A stretch of DNA of 5,871 nucleotides from an uncultured Amylibacter sp. (GCA_937944065.1 CALDZS010000198.1:1-5871), one strand, 5' to 3'. Shown: positions 1 through 5,602, counted from the first letter of the stretch. A program made the numbers and translations. Notes: generated by a model from the sequence alone, not told the origin.

Positions 1-246
1 AAAGTAAATCACCTGCAACAGCAGATCGCCCAACTCGCCCTCAAGCTCTGCCATGTCGTCGCGCTCAATTGCGTCTGCGACTTCATACGCTTCTTCGATC
101 GTATAGGGGGCGATGGATTTATAGTTTTGCTCGATATCCCATGGGCAGCCTGTGTCAGGATCGCGCAATCGAGCCATGATTTCCAATAGACGCGGCAACC
201 CGCCGTCAGGATTAAGACACAGTTTCTGGCTGTCTTCGGGGGTCAT
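1..246 (-). CDS. mazG: MazG nucleoside triphosphate pyrophosphohydrolase, N-terminal part (cut by window edge)
   Basis: The first 82 codons of MazG are visible; the rest lies beyond the left edge. MazG hydrolyses NTPs and dNTPs to the monophosphate and pyrophosphate in the cytoplasm, and is linked to nucleotide-pool sanitation and to lowering (p)ppGpp during starvation (family knowledge). The sequence shows the typical N-terminal block LLEIMARLRDPDTGCPWDIE (residues 20-39), then TIEEAYEVADAI (49-60) and ELGDLLLQV (71-79). The Mg-binding pattern EExxE followed by ExxD is present as E51, E52, E55 and E71, D74. The ATG overlaps the stop codon of the upstream PLP-enzyme gene (ATGA, positions 246-243), and no separate Shine-Dalgarno is visible, so translation is probably coupled. 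It is the last visible gene of the fabI-gpt-PLP enzyme-mazG run. Identity is very sure; length and C-terminus are unknown. Confidence 0.95.
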   Translation of the reverse strand, partial: MTPEDSQKLCLNPDGGLPRLLEIMARLRDPDTGCPWDIEQNYKSIAPYTIEEAYEVADAIERDDMAELEGELGDLLLQVIYF

Positions 247-1388
247 ACCAATACGGCGCTTATCGCCTGCTCTAGATCGGCGATAAGGTCATCCGCGTTT
301 TCGATCCCGACCGAGATGCGCAGCAGGTTTGGCGCGACGCCGTAGTCTGATCCTTCGATGGTGATGCGATGCTCGATCAAGCTTTCTACGCCGCCAAGCG
401 ATGTGGCAGGCAAGAACAATTCGGTCTTAGATGCAATCTCGCGGCTTTGGTCTTGCGTTGCTTTGGGCAGGATCGACATCATGCCACCAAAGCCACGGGT
501 CATTTGCCGTGTCGCGACGGCATGACCTGGATCGCCTGGAAGACCCGGATATTGAACACGTTCGATCAGCGGATGATCCGCGAAGTAAGTGGCGATTTTC
601 ATCGCGTTTTCACATGCTTTGTCCCAGCGTACATAAAGTGTCCGCATCCCGCGCATCAGCAACCATGCCTCGAACCCGGGCAGGGCAGTGCCTTGCAGTT
701 TACGCACCTCGCGCAAGTCTTCCCACCTGGGATTTAAATCGTTGGTCGCCAAAAACCCTGCGGTCACATCAGAATGCCCGTTCAAGTATTTAGTGCCTGA
801 GTGAAATACGAAATCTGCACCCAGCGACAATGCTTGGGTGGTCGGCGGTGGTGCGGTGGTGCTGTCCACAACCAACAATGCGTCACGTTTCAACGCGGCC
901 ACGCCCGCAATGTCGGTCACGGCCCATGTTGGGTTGGTAGGGGTTTCCACCCAAACCAGCGCAGTGTCGTCTTGCATCACGGCAGACAGGCTGTCCAAAT
1001 CGGAGGGGGTGTATGTAGATAGTGTCAGCATACCTTTGTCAGCTTGGCGCTGCATCCAGACCAACACACCGAAATACATGTTTTCGGGCACGACTATATG
1101 CACGCCCATTGGCAGTGTCTCTAAAATCGCAACTGCGGCGGACAGGCCTGAATTAAATGCCATCGCGTCGGCAGATTGTTCTAAACCACACAGTACTTTT
1201 TCGACCTGAACACAATTTGGTGTGCCATAGCGCGAATACATATAGCCACGCAGATCGTAATTTTCATCCCGGGCAAAGGTGACGGCCGTGTGGATGGGGG
1301 CAATCACTGCACCTGTGACAGGGTCGATTTGACCAGCCGCTTGGGCCGCGATGGTTTCCGCCGAGAGTTTGTCGTTACGCTGGCTCAT
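243..1388 (-). CDS. Cys/Met metabolism PLP-dependent enzyme (cystathionine gamma-synthase / beta-lyase family)
   Basis: A 381-residue cytoplasmic PLP enzyme of the trans-sulfuration family (MetB/MetC/CGL-like), a usual length for the family. Visible landmarks are YSRYGTPN (51-58, phosphate-contacting Tyr/Arg from the partner subunit), MYFG with Y105 (the ring-stacking Tyr region), ETPTNP (148-153), VVDST with D175 (pairs with the pyridine nitrogen), SGTKYLNGHSDV with Schiff-base Lys200, SLGGVESLIEH (330-340) and LLRISVGIE with R357 (binds the substrate carboxylate). The start was chosen at MSQRND: this ATG overlaps the gpt stop as TAATG. A longer reading from 1448 would run far into gpt and adds 20 residues unlike the family. 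The C-terminal block has HRITIEG where classical family members usually carry HPA..TH, so substrate choice (cystathionine synthesis, cleavage, or another thiol reaction) cannot be assigned from sequence. It needs PLP, the product of PdxH encoded nearby on the other strand. Confidence 0.93.
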   Translation of the reverse strand: MSQRNDKLSAETIAAQAAGQIDPVTGAVIAPIHTAVTFARDENYDLRGYMYSRYGTPNCVQVEKVLCGLEQSADAMAFNSGLSAAVAILETLPMGVHIVVPENMYFGVLVWMQRQADKGMLTLSTYTPSDLDSLSAVMQDDTALVWVETPTNPTWAVTDIAGVAALKRDALLVVDSTTAPPPTTQALSLGADFVFHSGTKYLNGHSDVTAGFLATNDLNPRWEDLREVRKLQGTALPGFEAWLLMRGMRTLYVRWDKACENAMKIATYFADHPLIERVQYPGLPGDPGHAVATRQMTRGFGGMMSILPKATQDQSREIASKTELFLPATSLGGVESLIEHRITIEGSDYGVAPNLLRISVGIENADDLIADLEQAISAVLV

Positions 1389-1891
1389 TATTTGCCGCGG
1401 TAAGGTTCGACATATTGCAGCGCCATGTCCCAAGGGAAGAAAATCCAAGTGTCTTGGCTGACTTCGGTGATATAACTGTCGACCTGAGGCAGGCCAGCAG
1501 GTTTCGCGTAAACGGTGGCGTAATGGGCGTTCGGTAGAACCGTGCGAACAAGTTCCAGTGTTTTACCGCTATCGACCAAATCATCAATGACCAACACGCC
1601 AGTACCGTCTTTCAACAGATCAAGGTCAGGTGATTTCAGGATCGCCGCACTGGTTTGATCTTGGTGGTCATATGATTTTACAGACACGGTATCTACCGTG
1701 CGGATATCCAGCTCGCGCGCGATAATCATTGCAGGCGCCATCCCGCCGCGGGTGATCGCCACAACCGCAGACCAACTGCCATCGTTCGGACCTTTTTCGT
1801 CCAACCGCCACGCCAATGCGCGGCTATCGCGGTGCAGTTGATCCCAGCTAACATGGAAGCCTTTTTCGTGTGGCAATGGTTCTGTGTTCAT
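1388..1891 (-). CDS. gpt: Xanthine phosphoribosyltransferase
   Basis: A 167-residue type I phosphoribosyltransferase. It transfers the phosphoribosyl group of PRPP to xanthine or guanine (less well hypoxanthine) for purine salvage; the E. coli enzyme sits at the inner face of the membrane. The PRPP-binding signature VLVIDDLVDSGKT lies at 99-111. Other Gpt-specific blocks are VSWDQLHRDSRALAWRL (14-30), AVVAITRGGMAP (42-53), RELDIRTVDTVSVKSYDH (59-76), YAKPAGLPQVDSY (128-140) and QDTWIFFPWDM (146-156). The SYDH and WIxxPWD blocks separate Gpt from adenine and hypoxanthine enzymes. It is slightly longer than the 152-residue E. coli protein because of an N-terminal extension and a small insertion near residue 34. 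The start at 1891 has a modest GAAAG about 8 nt upstream. It follows fabI by 45 nt, and its TAA overlaps the next gene's ATG, so it very likely belongs to the same transcript. Confidence 0.96.
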   Translation of the reverse strand: MNTEPLPHEKGFHVSWDQLHRDSRALAWRLDEKGPNDGSWSAVVAITRGGMAPAMIIARELDIRTVDTVSVKSYDHQDQTSAAILKSPDLDLLKDGTGVLVIDDLVDSGKTLELVRTVLPNAHYATVYAKPAGLPQVDSYITEVSQDTWIFFPWDMALQYVEPYRGK

Positions 1892-1936
1892 GTGCGTAAC
1901 TTTCGATCTGATGAGTGTGAGTGCGCGTGCGCAATT

Positions 1937-2755
1937 CTATTTGCGGCCTGTAACCACGTCGATATCTGGCGCGTCCTCAGCCTTCATGCCGACAACATGA
2001 TAACCTGCATCCACATGTAAATTCTCGCCTGTCACACCTGACGAAAGATCAGACAACAGATACATGGCTGATTTTCCAACCTCTGCTTGGGATACATTGC
2101 GGCGCAGGGGTGAATTCAGTTCGTTCCATTTCATGATATAGCGGAAATCGCCAATACCAGAGGCTGCTAGTGTTTTGATCGGTCCCGCAGACAGTGAATT
2201 TACGCGAATATTTTTTGGCCCCAAATCCATCGCCATGTATTTAACTGACGCCTCAAGTCCCGCTTTGGCAATCCCCATCACATTATAATGTGGCATCACC
2301 ATTTCTGCGCCGTAGTATGTTAATGTCATCATTGATCCGCCGTCTGGCATCATCTTTTCGGCGCGCTGGGCGACAGCAGTGAATGAATACACAGAGATAT
2401 CCATGGTCATGCGGAAGTTGGCAGCACTGGTATCAACATAGCGCCCGCGCAGTTCGTTTTTGTCCGAAAATCCGATGGCATGGACGACAAAATCCAACTT
2501 GCCCCATTTTTCTTTTAGGGTGGCGAATAGCTCGTCAATGGATCCGTCATTGGTGACGTCACATTCTAAGACTAAATCGCTGCCGATGCTTGCGGCCAAC
2601 GGCTCTACACGTTTGCCCAAGGCCTCGCCTTGGTAAGAAAATGCGATCTCTGCGCCCTGTTCGTGGCAAGCTTGGGCAATGCCCCATGCGATTGACTGTT
2701 TGTTGGCGACCCCCATGATGAGCCCGCGTTTCCCTGCCATTAATCCTTGAGCCAT
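1937..2755 (-). CDS. fabI: Enoyl-[acyl-carrier-protein] reductase (NADH), FabI
   Basis: A 272-residue short-chain-dehydrogenase-type enoyl-ACP reductase, which does the last reduction of each type II fatty-acid elongation cycle in the cytoplasm. The FabI-type cofactor motif GVANKQSIAWGIA is at 15-27. The catalytic Y-x6-K is Y157...K164 in HYNVMGIAK, and the substrate-side tyrosine is Y147/Y148 in LTYYGAE. VHAIGFS (91-97) and GPIKTLAASGIGDF (191-204) are also typical. Residues matching triclosan-contact positions of E. coli FabI (Gly93, Met159, Phe203) are conserved here as G95, M160 and F204, so sensitivity is expected (inference). The C-terminus carries about ten residues beyond the E. coli protein. 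The start was chosen at MAQGL because AAGGA lies 6 nt before it; the ATG two codons earlier directly abuts that AAGGA, which is too close. It is the first gene of the minus-strand run and divergent from pdxH. Confidence 0.97.
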   Translation of the reverse strand: MAQGLMAGKRGLIMGVANKQSIAWGIAQACHEQGAEIAFSYQGEALGKRVEPLAASIGSDLVLECDVTNDGSIDELFATLKEKWGKLDFVVHAIGFSDKNELRGRYVDTSAANFRMTMDISVYSFTAVAQRAEKMMPDGGSMMTLTYYGAEMVMPHYNVMGIAKAGLEASVKYMAMDLGPKNIRVNSLSAGPIKTLAASGIGDFRYIMKWNELNSPLRRNVSQAEVGKSAMYLLSDLSSGVTGENLHVDAGYHVVGMKAEDAPDIDVVTGRK

Positions 2756-2761
2756 GTTCAT

Positions 2762-2766
2762 TCCTT
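2762..2766 (-). promoter_or_regulatory. Ribosome binding site of fabI (decides the start)
   Basis: AAGGA on the minus strand ends directly at the upper ATG (2761-2759) and 6 nt before the lower ATG (2755-2753). Normal spacing favours the lower ATG, which also gives the family-typical beginning MAQGLMAGKRG. Confidence 0.6.
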
Positions 2767-2795
2767 GTGGGTTTGCCGAAAAGTTAATTAGTATC

Positions 2796-2824
2796 TGTTT
2801 AGAGCAAGCGCATTGTCGCATCAA
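2796..2824 (-). promoter_or_regulatory. Possible sigma-70-type promoter for fabI-gpt-PLP enzyme-mazG
   Basis: On the minus strand TTGATG (2824-2819) is followed after 17 nt by TAAACA (2801-2796). The -35 matches the consensus well and the -10 poorly. Transcription would start near 2789 and give a leader of roughly 34 nt before the fabI ATG. An alternative -10-like TACTAA lies a little downstream, but I see no well-spaced -35 for it. Treat the position as tentative. Confidence 0.3.
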
Positions 2825-2870
2825 GCAGTCTGCGCCCCGCATTCGATTTTCCCTTGCCGCGCCTTGAGGA

Positions 2871-2882
2871 CAAGTTAACTTG
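2871..2882. promoter_or_regulatory. Perfect 12-bp palindrome upstream of pdxH (possible operator)
   Basis: CAAGTTAACTTG is a perfect palindrome in the 146-nt divergent fabI/pdxH region, ending six bases before the pdxH ribosome binding site. A half-like copy AAGTTAATT lies at 2781-2789, just downstream of the proposed fabI promoter. The symmetry and place suit a dimeric regulator site, but no regulator is identified. Confidence 0.3.
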
Positions 2883-2888
2883 CAAACC

Positions 2889-2896
2889 AAAGGAGA
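2889..2896 (+). promoter_or_regulatory. Ribosome binding site of pdxH
   Basis: AAAGGAGA is a strong Shine-Dalgarno, with 6 nt between the last G of GGAG and the ATG at 2902. It rules out the longer reading beginning at 2854, whose extra 16 residues do not resemble PdxH and include this site. Confidence 0.85.
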
Positions 2897-2901
2897 CTAT
2901 T

Positions 2902-3507
2902 ATGACAGACCGAACCGGTATTTTTGCGGGTGATAACCCGTTCGAGTTGGCAAAAGCATGGTTGGCCGAAGCCAGCAAAATCGAGATCAACGACCCTAAC
3001 GCCATGGCGTTGTCCACAGTAGATGTCGACGGGCTGCCGAATGCGCGGGTGGTTTTGTTGAAAGACATCTTGGATGACGGGTTTGTTTTCTACACGAATT
3101 ATACCAGCCAAAAGGCATCAGAACTGGATGCTACTGGGAAAGCTGCGTTTGTAATTCATTGGAAAGGATTACGCCGTCAAATCCGTGTGCGTGGTACTGT
3201 TACAAAAAATGATGCCGCATCAGCAGATGCGTATTTCGCGTCACGATCCCCGGCCAGCCGAATTGGCGCGTGGGCGTCTGATCAATCTGCGGTGTTGGAT
3301 AGCCGCGAAACATTAGAGTTGCGCGTTAAGCAAGCCGCAGAATCACATGGCGATAATCCTGCACGACCACCCCATTGGGGCGGGTACATGATTACTCCGT
3401 CGGAAATAGAGTTCTGGGCAGATGGTGCAAATCGACTGCATGATCGATTTAAGTGGACCCGAGGACAAGTAAAAGGACATTGGGACATCGTACGGCTCAA
3501 CCCGTAG
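2902..3507 (+). CDS. pdxH: Pyridoxamine/pyridoxine 5'-phosphate oxidase
   Basis: A 201-residue FMN enzyme that oxidises pyridoxine 5'-phosphate or pyridoxamine 5'-phosphate with O2 to PLP, the last step of the DXP-dependent vitamin B6 route and of salvage; cytoplasmic homodimer. FMN-contact blocks are visible: ARVVLLKDI (48-56), FYTNYTSQKASEL (63-75) and WKGLRRQIRVRG (87-98). The family signature IEFWADGANRLHDR lies at 169-182, with its Arg-Leu-His-Asp-Arg contacting substrate and phosphate. The protein ends in WDIVRLNP, matching the usual C-terminal RL.P. Length is slightly below the 218 of E. coli, from a shorter N-terminus. The start is set by the strong AAAGGAGA. It stands alone, divergent from fabI, with 141 nt to the next gene, and no clear terminator follows. 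PLP made here serves enzymes such as the MetB/MetC-type protein encoded across the divergent region. Confidence 0.97.
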   Translation: MTDRTGIFAGDNPFELAKAWLAEASKIEINDPNAMALSTVDVDGLPNARVVLLKDILDDGFVFYTNYTSQKASELDATGKAAFVIHWKGLRRQIRVRGTVTKNDAASADAYFASRSPASRIGAWASDQSAVLDSRETLELRVKQAAESHGDNPARPPHWGGYMITPSEIEFWADGANRLHDRFKWTRGQVKGHWDIVRLNP

Positions 3508-3592
3508 CGTAAAGATTAGCGTAAAAAATCACTAAATCGGCAAATAAATCCAAGTAGTTCCAAAAAGATGTTCATTTTTACGGCAATAGGCA

Positions 3593-3621
3593 TTAACAGT
3601 TAAGAAGGCGATTTTTAAGAT
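3593..3621 (+). promoter_or_regulatory. Probable sigma-70-type promoter of the cold-shock gene
   Basis: TTAACA (3593-3598, five of six to TTGACA) is followed after exactly 17 nt by TAAGAT (3616-3621, four of six to TATAAT). The predicted start near 3628 leaves a leader of about 20 nt before the ATG at 3649, with AGGA at 3637-3640 as ribosome binding site. The region upstream (3508-3592) is AT-rich. A long 5' leader like that of E. coli cspA is therefore not expected if this promoter is the one used. Confidence 0.5.
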
Positions 3622-3630
3622 AAATTCGCC
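3607..3630 (+). repeat. Imperfect inverted repeat over the csp -10 region
   Basis: GGCGA (3607-3611) and TCGCC (3626-3630) are inverted copies, and inside them TTT and AAA also pair after one mismatch. The centre holds the proposed -10 TAAGAT. As DNA it could be an operator placed over the promoter. As RNA it would only matter if transcription began upstream of 3600. Confidence 0.35.
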
Positions 3631-3648
3631 GTAACTAGGAAAAATGCA

Positions 3649-4143
3649 ATGCCCGTTAATGTCGGAAAAATAAAATGGTTCGATAGTACCAAAGGTTTCG
3701 GCTTTGTTCTGGACGATGCGGGTGGTGATGATATTCTATTACATGCCAACGTGTTGCGTGACTATGGGCTTAGCTCTGTCATCGAAGGATCAGAGCTCGA
3801 AGTTGAAACAGTAGAAACCGAACGCGGTCGTCAAGTTGTGAAGATCATTTCATTGGAATTACCAGAAACACCTGTGGCGCAGCAGGCCGATTTCCCAATG
3901 CCAGATGTTGACGTATCTGGCCAACCATTAGAGCCGGGCCGTGTTAAATGGTTCGACAAAGCCAAGGGGTTTGGCTTTGTGAATATTTTCGGCTCTTCCG
4001 ACGACATTTTCTTGCATGTAGAGGTTTTACGGTCATACGGTATGGCAGAACTTCAACAAGGCGAGGCGATCAGTGTCAAAGTATCAGATGGGCCGCGAGG
4101 CAAGATGGTTTTCGAAGTCCGCCCGTGGGATCATTCGAAATAG
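3649..4143 (+). CDS. Cold-shock protein with two cold-shock domains
   Basis: A 164-residue protein made of two CspA-like domains, about 3-70 and 96-160, joined by an acidic, proline-containing linker (71-95). Each domain begins GxxKWFDxxKGFGFV: the RNP1 core KGFGFV is at 15-20 and 106-111. RNP2-like strands are DILLHANVL (28-36) and DIFLHVEVL (119-127). Such domains bind single-stranded RNA or DNA and usually act as RNA chaperones or antiterminators in the cytoplasm. Tandem-domain forms of this size are common in Alphaproteobacteria, unlike the about 70-residue single-domain E. coli proteins (family knowledge). The ATG at 3649 has AGGA 8 nt upstream; another ATG at 3644 is out of frame. It overlaps the downstream DUF192 gene, so the two are probably cotranscribed. 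Whether it is cold-induced cannot be told from sequence. The two domains are clearly diverged from each other, so this is an old duplication. Confidence 0.95.
   Translation: MPVNVGKIKWFDSTKGFGFVLDDAGGDDILLHANVLRDYGLSSVIEGSELEVETVETERGRQVVKIISLELPETPVAQQADFPMPDVDVSGQPLEPGRVKWFDKAKGFGFVNIFGSSDDIFLHVEVLRSYGMAELQQGEAISVKVSDGPRGKMVFEVRPWDHSK
4063..4066 (+). promoter_or_regulatory. Ribosome binding site inside csp for the DUF192 gene
   Basis: GAGG lies 6 nt before the GTG at 4073, within the cold-shock coding sequence. It supports GTG as start over the ATG at 4088, which has only AAAG in front. Because it also encodes cold-shock residues, the match could be chance. Confidence 0.4.
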
Positions 4144-4612
4144 TATTCTGGCGATTGGTCTATATGCCTTTGCGCCTGGTATTGCCTATGCCAAATGTTC
4201 CCTCGATAAAGCACGCCTTATTTGGCAAGGTGGTTCCGCGACGTTTAAGGTTGAAGTACGTGATACCTTTGAAAGCCGCGCAGAAGGTTTGATGCACCGT
4301 GAAAGCCTGCCGAAATTTGCGGGCATGCTCTTTATATATGACAGGCCGCAGACAGTCGGTTTCTGGATGCGCAACACGCTAATCCCCCTAGATATGTTGT
4401 TTTTTGACGAAACTGGCACCTTGGTGCGTGTTCACGAAAATGCGGTACCGTTGGATGAAACCGTGATCAATGGCGGGACGAACATACAATATGTTCTTGA
4501 GGTTAATGCAGGACTGAGCAGTAAGCTGGGCATAAAAAAGGGTGCAAAGATGGAGCATCCTGACGTCGCGGCTGATTTTGCCGAATGGCCGTGCAAGTAT
4601 ATTGTAAGATAA
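4073..4612 (+). CDS. Secreted DUF192 domain protein
   Basis: A 179-residue protein (from GTG at 4073; 174 from the alternative ATG at 4088) of the DUF192 family, whose biochemical role is not established. The N-terminus looks like a Sec signal peptide: a basic stretch (R8-R22), a hydrophobic core around 24-35, and a likely cut after AYA at 38-40, so the mature protein should be periplasmic. Family hallmarks are RAEGLMHRESLP (69-80), GMLFIYD (84-90), FWMRNTLIPLDMLFFD (97-112) and the G..KGAKM region (153-160). C42, right after the cut, and C174 could form a disulfide closing the fold (inference); there is no lipobox. The start lies inside the cold-shock gene with a 71-nt overlap, and no usable start exists after the csp stop that would keep the signal peptide. 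Cotranscription with csp is therefore likely. Family identity is sure, the exact start less so. Confidence 0.92.
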   Translation: MSKYQMGREARWFSKSARGIIRNSILAIGLYAFAPGIAYAKCSLDKARLIWQGGSATFKVEVRDTFESRAEGLMHRESLPKFAGMLFIYDRPQTVGFWMRNTLIPLDMLFFDETGTLVRVHENAVPLDETVINGGTNIQYVLEVNAGLSSKLGIKKGAKMEHPDVAADFAEWPCKYIVR

Positions 4613-4623
4613 AATTTATCTTA
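4605..4623 (+). repeat. Perfect AT-rich inverted repeat over the DUF192 stop codon
   Basis: TAAGATAAA (4605-4613) and TTTATCTTA (4615-4623) are perfect inverted copies around a single A, with the TAA stop at 4610-4612 inside. There is no GC stem and no following T-run, so it is not a classical terminator. It could be a weak 3'-end hairpin or a protein site. Confidence 0.4.
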
Positions 4624-4676
4624 AGCACGATTAAGGCTTTCCATCTTTGTCGGACTTTTGTAAAGCAGGCCTCAGT

Positions 4677-4753
4677 CGGGGCGTGGCGCAGTCTGGTAGC
4701 GCACTTGTTTTGGGTACAAGGGGTCGTTGGTTCGAATCCAGCCGTCCCGACCA
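4677..4753 (+). tRNA. tRNA-Pro (anticodon TGG)
   Basis: A complete 77-nt cloverleaf can be folded by eye. The acceptor stem is CGGGGCG (4677-4683) with CGTCCCG (4743-4749, one G-T pair). The D arm is GCGC...GCGC. The anticodon stem CTTGT/ACAAG closes the loop TTTGGGT, giving anticodon TGG (reads CCA and, with modified U34, other CCN proline codons). The T arm GTTGG-TTCGAAT-CCAGC follows, then discriminator A and an encoded CCA. The C1-G72 pair, unusual for most tRNAs, is a bacterial proline tRNA trait. It is followed directly by a hairpin terminator. Confidence 0.97.
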
Positions 4754-4755
4754 TC

Positions 4756-4787
4756 GATGCGAAATCCCGCATCTCTTTATCTTCTTT
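4756..4787 (+). terminator. Rho-independent terminator of tRNA-Pro
   Basis: GATGCG (4756-4761), loop AAATCC, CGCATC (4768-4773): a 6-bp stem followed by the T-rich tract TCTTTATCTTCTTT. It starts three bases after the tRNA CCA end. Confidence 0.7.
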
Positions 4788-4823
4788 GATTTGACGATTG
4801 CGCTTGTACTTAAGGCGTGTGGA

Positions 4824-4829
4824 TATACT
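4824..4829 (+). promoter_or_regulatory. Possible -10 element for the lipoprotein gene
   Basis: TATACT matches the sigma-70 -10 at five of six positions and would start transcription near 4836, leaving a leader of about 60 nt. No good -35 sits at normal spacing; the TTGACG at 4791 is 27 nt away, too far. Placement between the tRNA terminator and the gene fits a separate promoter. Confidence 0.3.
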
Positions 4830-4897
4830 GTTATTGAGCGAACCAGTTTATTCTGTGACGCGGATTAGTTTAACGATTTAAAAGGACACCAATTAAT

Positions 4898-5581
4898 ATG
4901 TATCATAATTTTCTAAAGGCGTTTTTCATCTGTTCAAGTCTGACCGCGTGCGGCGGTAGCGGAGGTGGGGGAACAGGCAGTGATGTAACGCGAGCTGCCT
5001 TTCAAAATGTTCTTGACGATCTGGCATCGGAAGCAGACGCGAGCGGAGAAATTGATCTAACTAACGTGCGCGAAGTGCGGAGGCAAGAATTGCCCGCCAC
5101 AGTTTCGTTCGATGGAATCATCGCGCTTGATGACGGGGTTACCGCAAACACAGTGGCGATGGGTAAACTTCATATCGATGTCAATGTCGCTAACGATAAC
5201 GCTACCGGCTCTGCTACTGATTTTAAACAATATGAATATGCAGAAGGAACAACTCTTAATGACGCAACAGACATTTTGAACCTGCCGTTAAGCGATAGCT
5301 ATTCAGGCCAATTAACGGTGCTCAATGGCAACCTGGTAGGTGATTCCACGTCTACCGGAATATCAGCTGATTTGGATGGCACCTTAACGCTGGTATCTTC
5401 AGGTGCGGAATATGTTGTGGAATCTGAAATCATCGGCGGGATTGGGCGCAAAACTGACGATCGTCTGGTGTTTGTTGGAGAGGCTTTTGGGACAATTGAT
5501 GGTCCCAATGGTGTTTTCGTATTTGATGACTTTGATCCAAGCGCAGATTTCGATTCTGCTGTTGTCATCGCAACACAGTAA
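4898..5581 (+). CDS. Putative surface lipoprotein, glycine-rich N-terminus, beta-rich (TbpB-barrel-like?)
   Basis: A 227-residue protein with a lipoprotein signal: hydrophobic FLKAFFICSSL, then lipobox LTAC with Cys18 as the lipidated residue. The mature protein starts CGGSGGGGTGSD, a flexible glycine tether. No Asp follows the Cys, so outer-membrane delivery is expected. The rest is acidic and rich in Gly, Thr, Val and Asp with alternating hydrophobic residues. It contains ATVSFDGIIAL (67-77), a SGQLTVLNGNLVGDS stretch (136-150), DLDGTLTLVSSGAEYVV (158-174), and GEAFGTIDGPNGVFVFDDF (194-212). This layout resembles the small TbpB-barrel-like lipoproteins common in roseobacters; that is my recollection of the pattern, not a search. 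No enzymatic motif is visible and the ligand is unknown. AAAGGA lies 11 nt before the ATG, a little far but usable. It stands alone between the tRNA terminator and its own strong terminator. Confidence 0.85.
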   Translation: MYHNFLKAFFICSSLTACGGSGGGGTGSDVTRAAFQNVLDDLASEADASGEIDLTNVREVRRQELPATVSFDGIIALDDGVTANTVAMGKLHIDVNVANDNATGSATDFKQYEYAEGTTLNDATDILNLPLSDSYSGQLTVLNGNLVGDSTSTGISADLDGTLTLVSSGAEYVVESEIIGGIGRKTDDRLVFVGEAFGTIDGPNGVFVFDDFDPSADFDSAVVIATQ

Positions 5582-5602
5582 AACCTGCAACGTCACTTAT
5601 TT

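Noticed and set aside
369..1209. Several plus-strand open frames across the PLP-enzyme gene
   Set aside because: They lie antisense to a gene with clear family motifs, show no protein-like motifs themselves and have no good ribosome binding sites.
1388..1448. Longer N-terminus for the PLP enzyme starting at 1448
   Set aside because: It would overlap gpt by about 60 nt and adds a segment unlike the family; the TAATG junction start fits better.
1922..1933. TGCGC-GT-GCGCA inverted repeat between fabI and gpt
   Set aside because: As RNA it gives only a 4-bp stem with no T-run; too small to call a terminator or operator, and fabI-gpt read-through seems likely.
2756..2890. Longer FabI reading beginning at 2890
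   Set aside because: It covers the divergent promoter region and the pdxH ribosome binding site on the other strand; the added residues do not resemble FabI.
3505..3525. Direct repeat TAGCGTAAA at 3505-3513 and 3517-3525 after pdxH
   Set aside because: Two 9-nt copies in AT-rich DNA, one including the stop codon; no further copies, so not an array and likely chance.
3520..3582. CGTAAAAA / TTTTTACG inverted pair as a pdxH terminator
   Set aside because: The arms are 47 nt apart and almost only A-T pairs; this would not form an efficient terminator.
4503..4868. Open frames running across tRNA-Pro
   Set aside because: They translate through a perfect tRNA cloverleaf and its terminator; such frames are a known annotation artefact.
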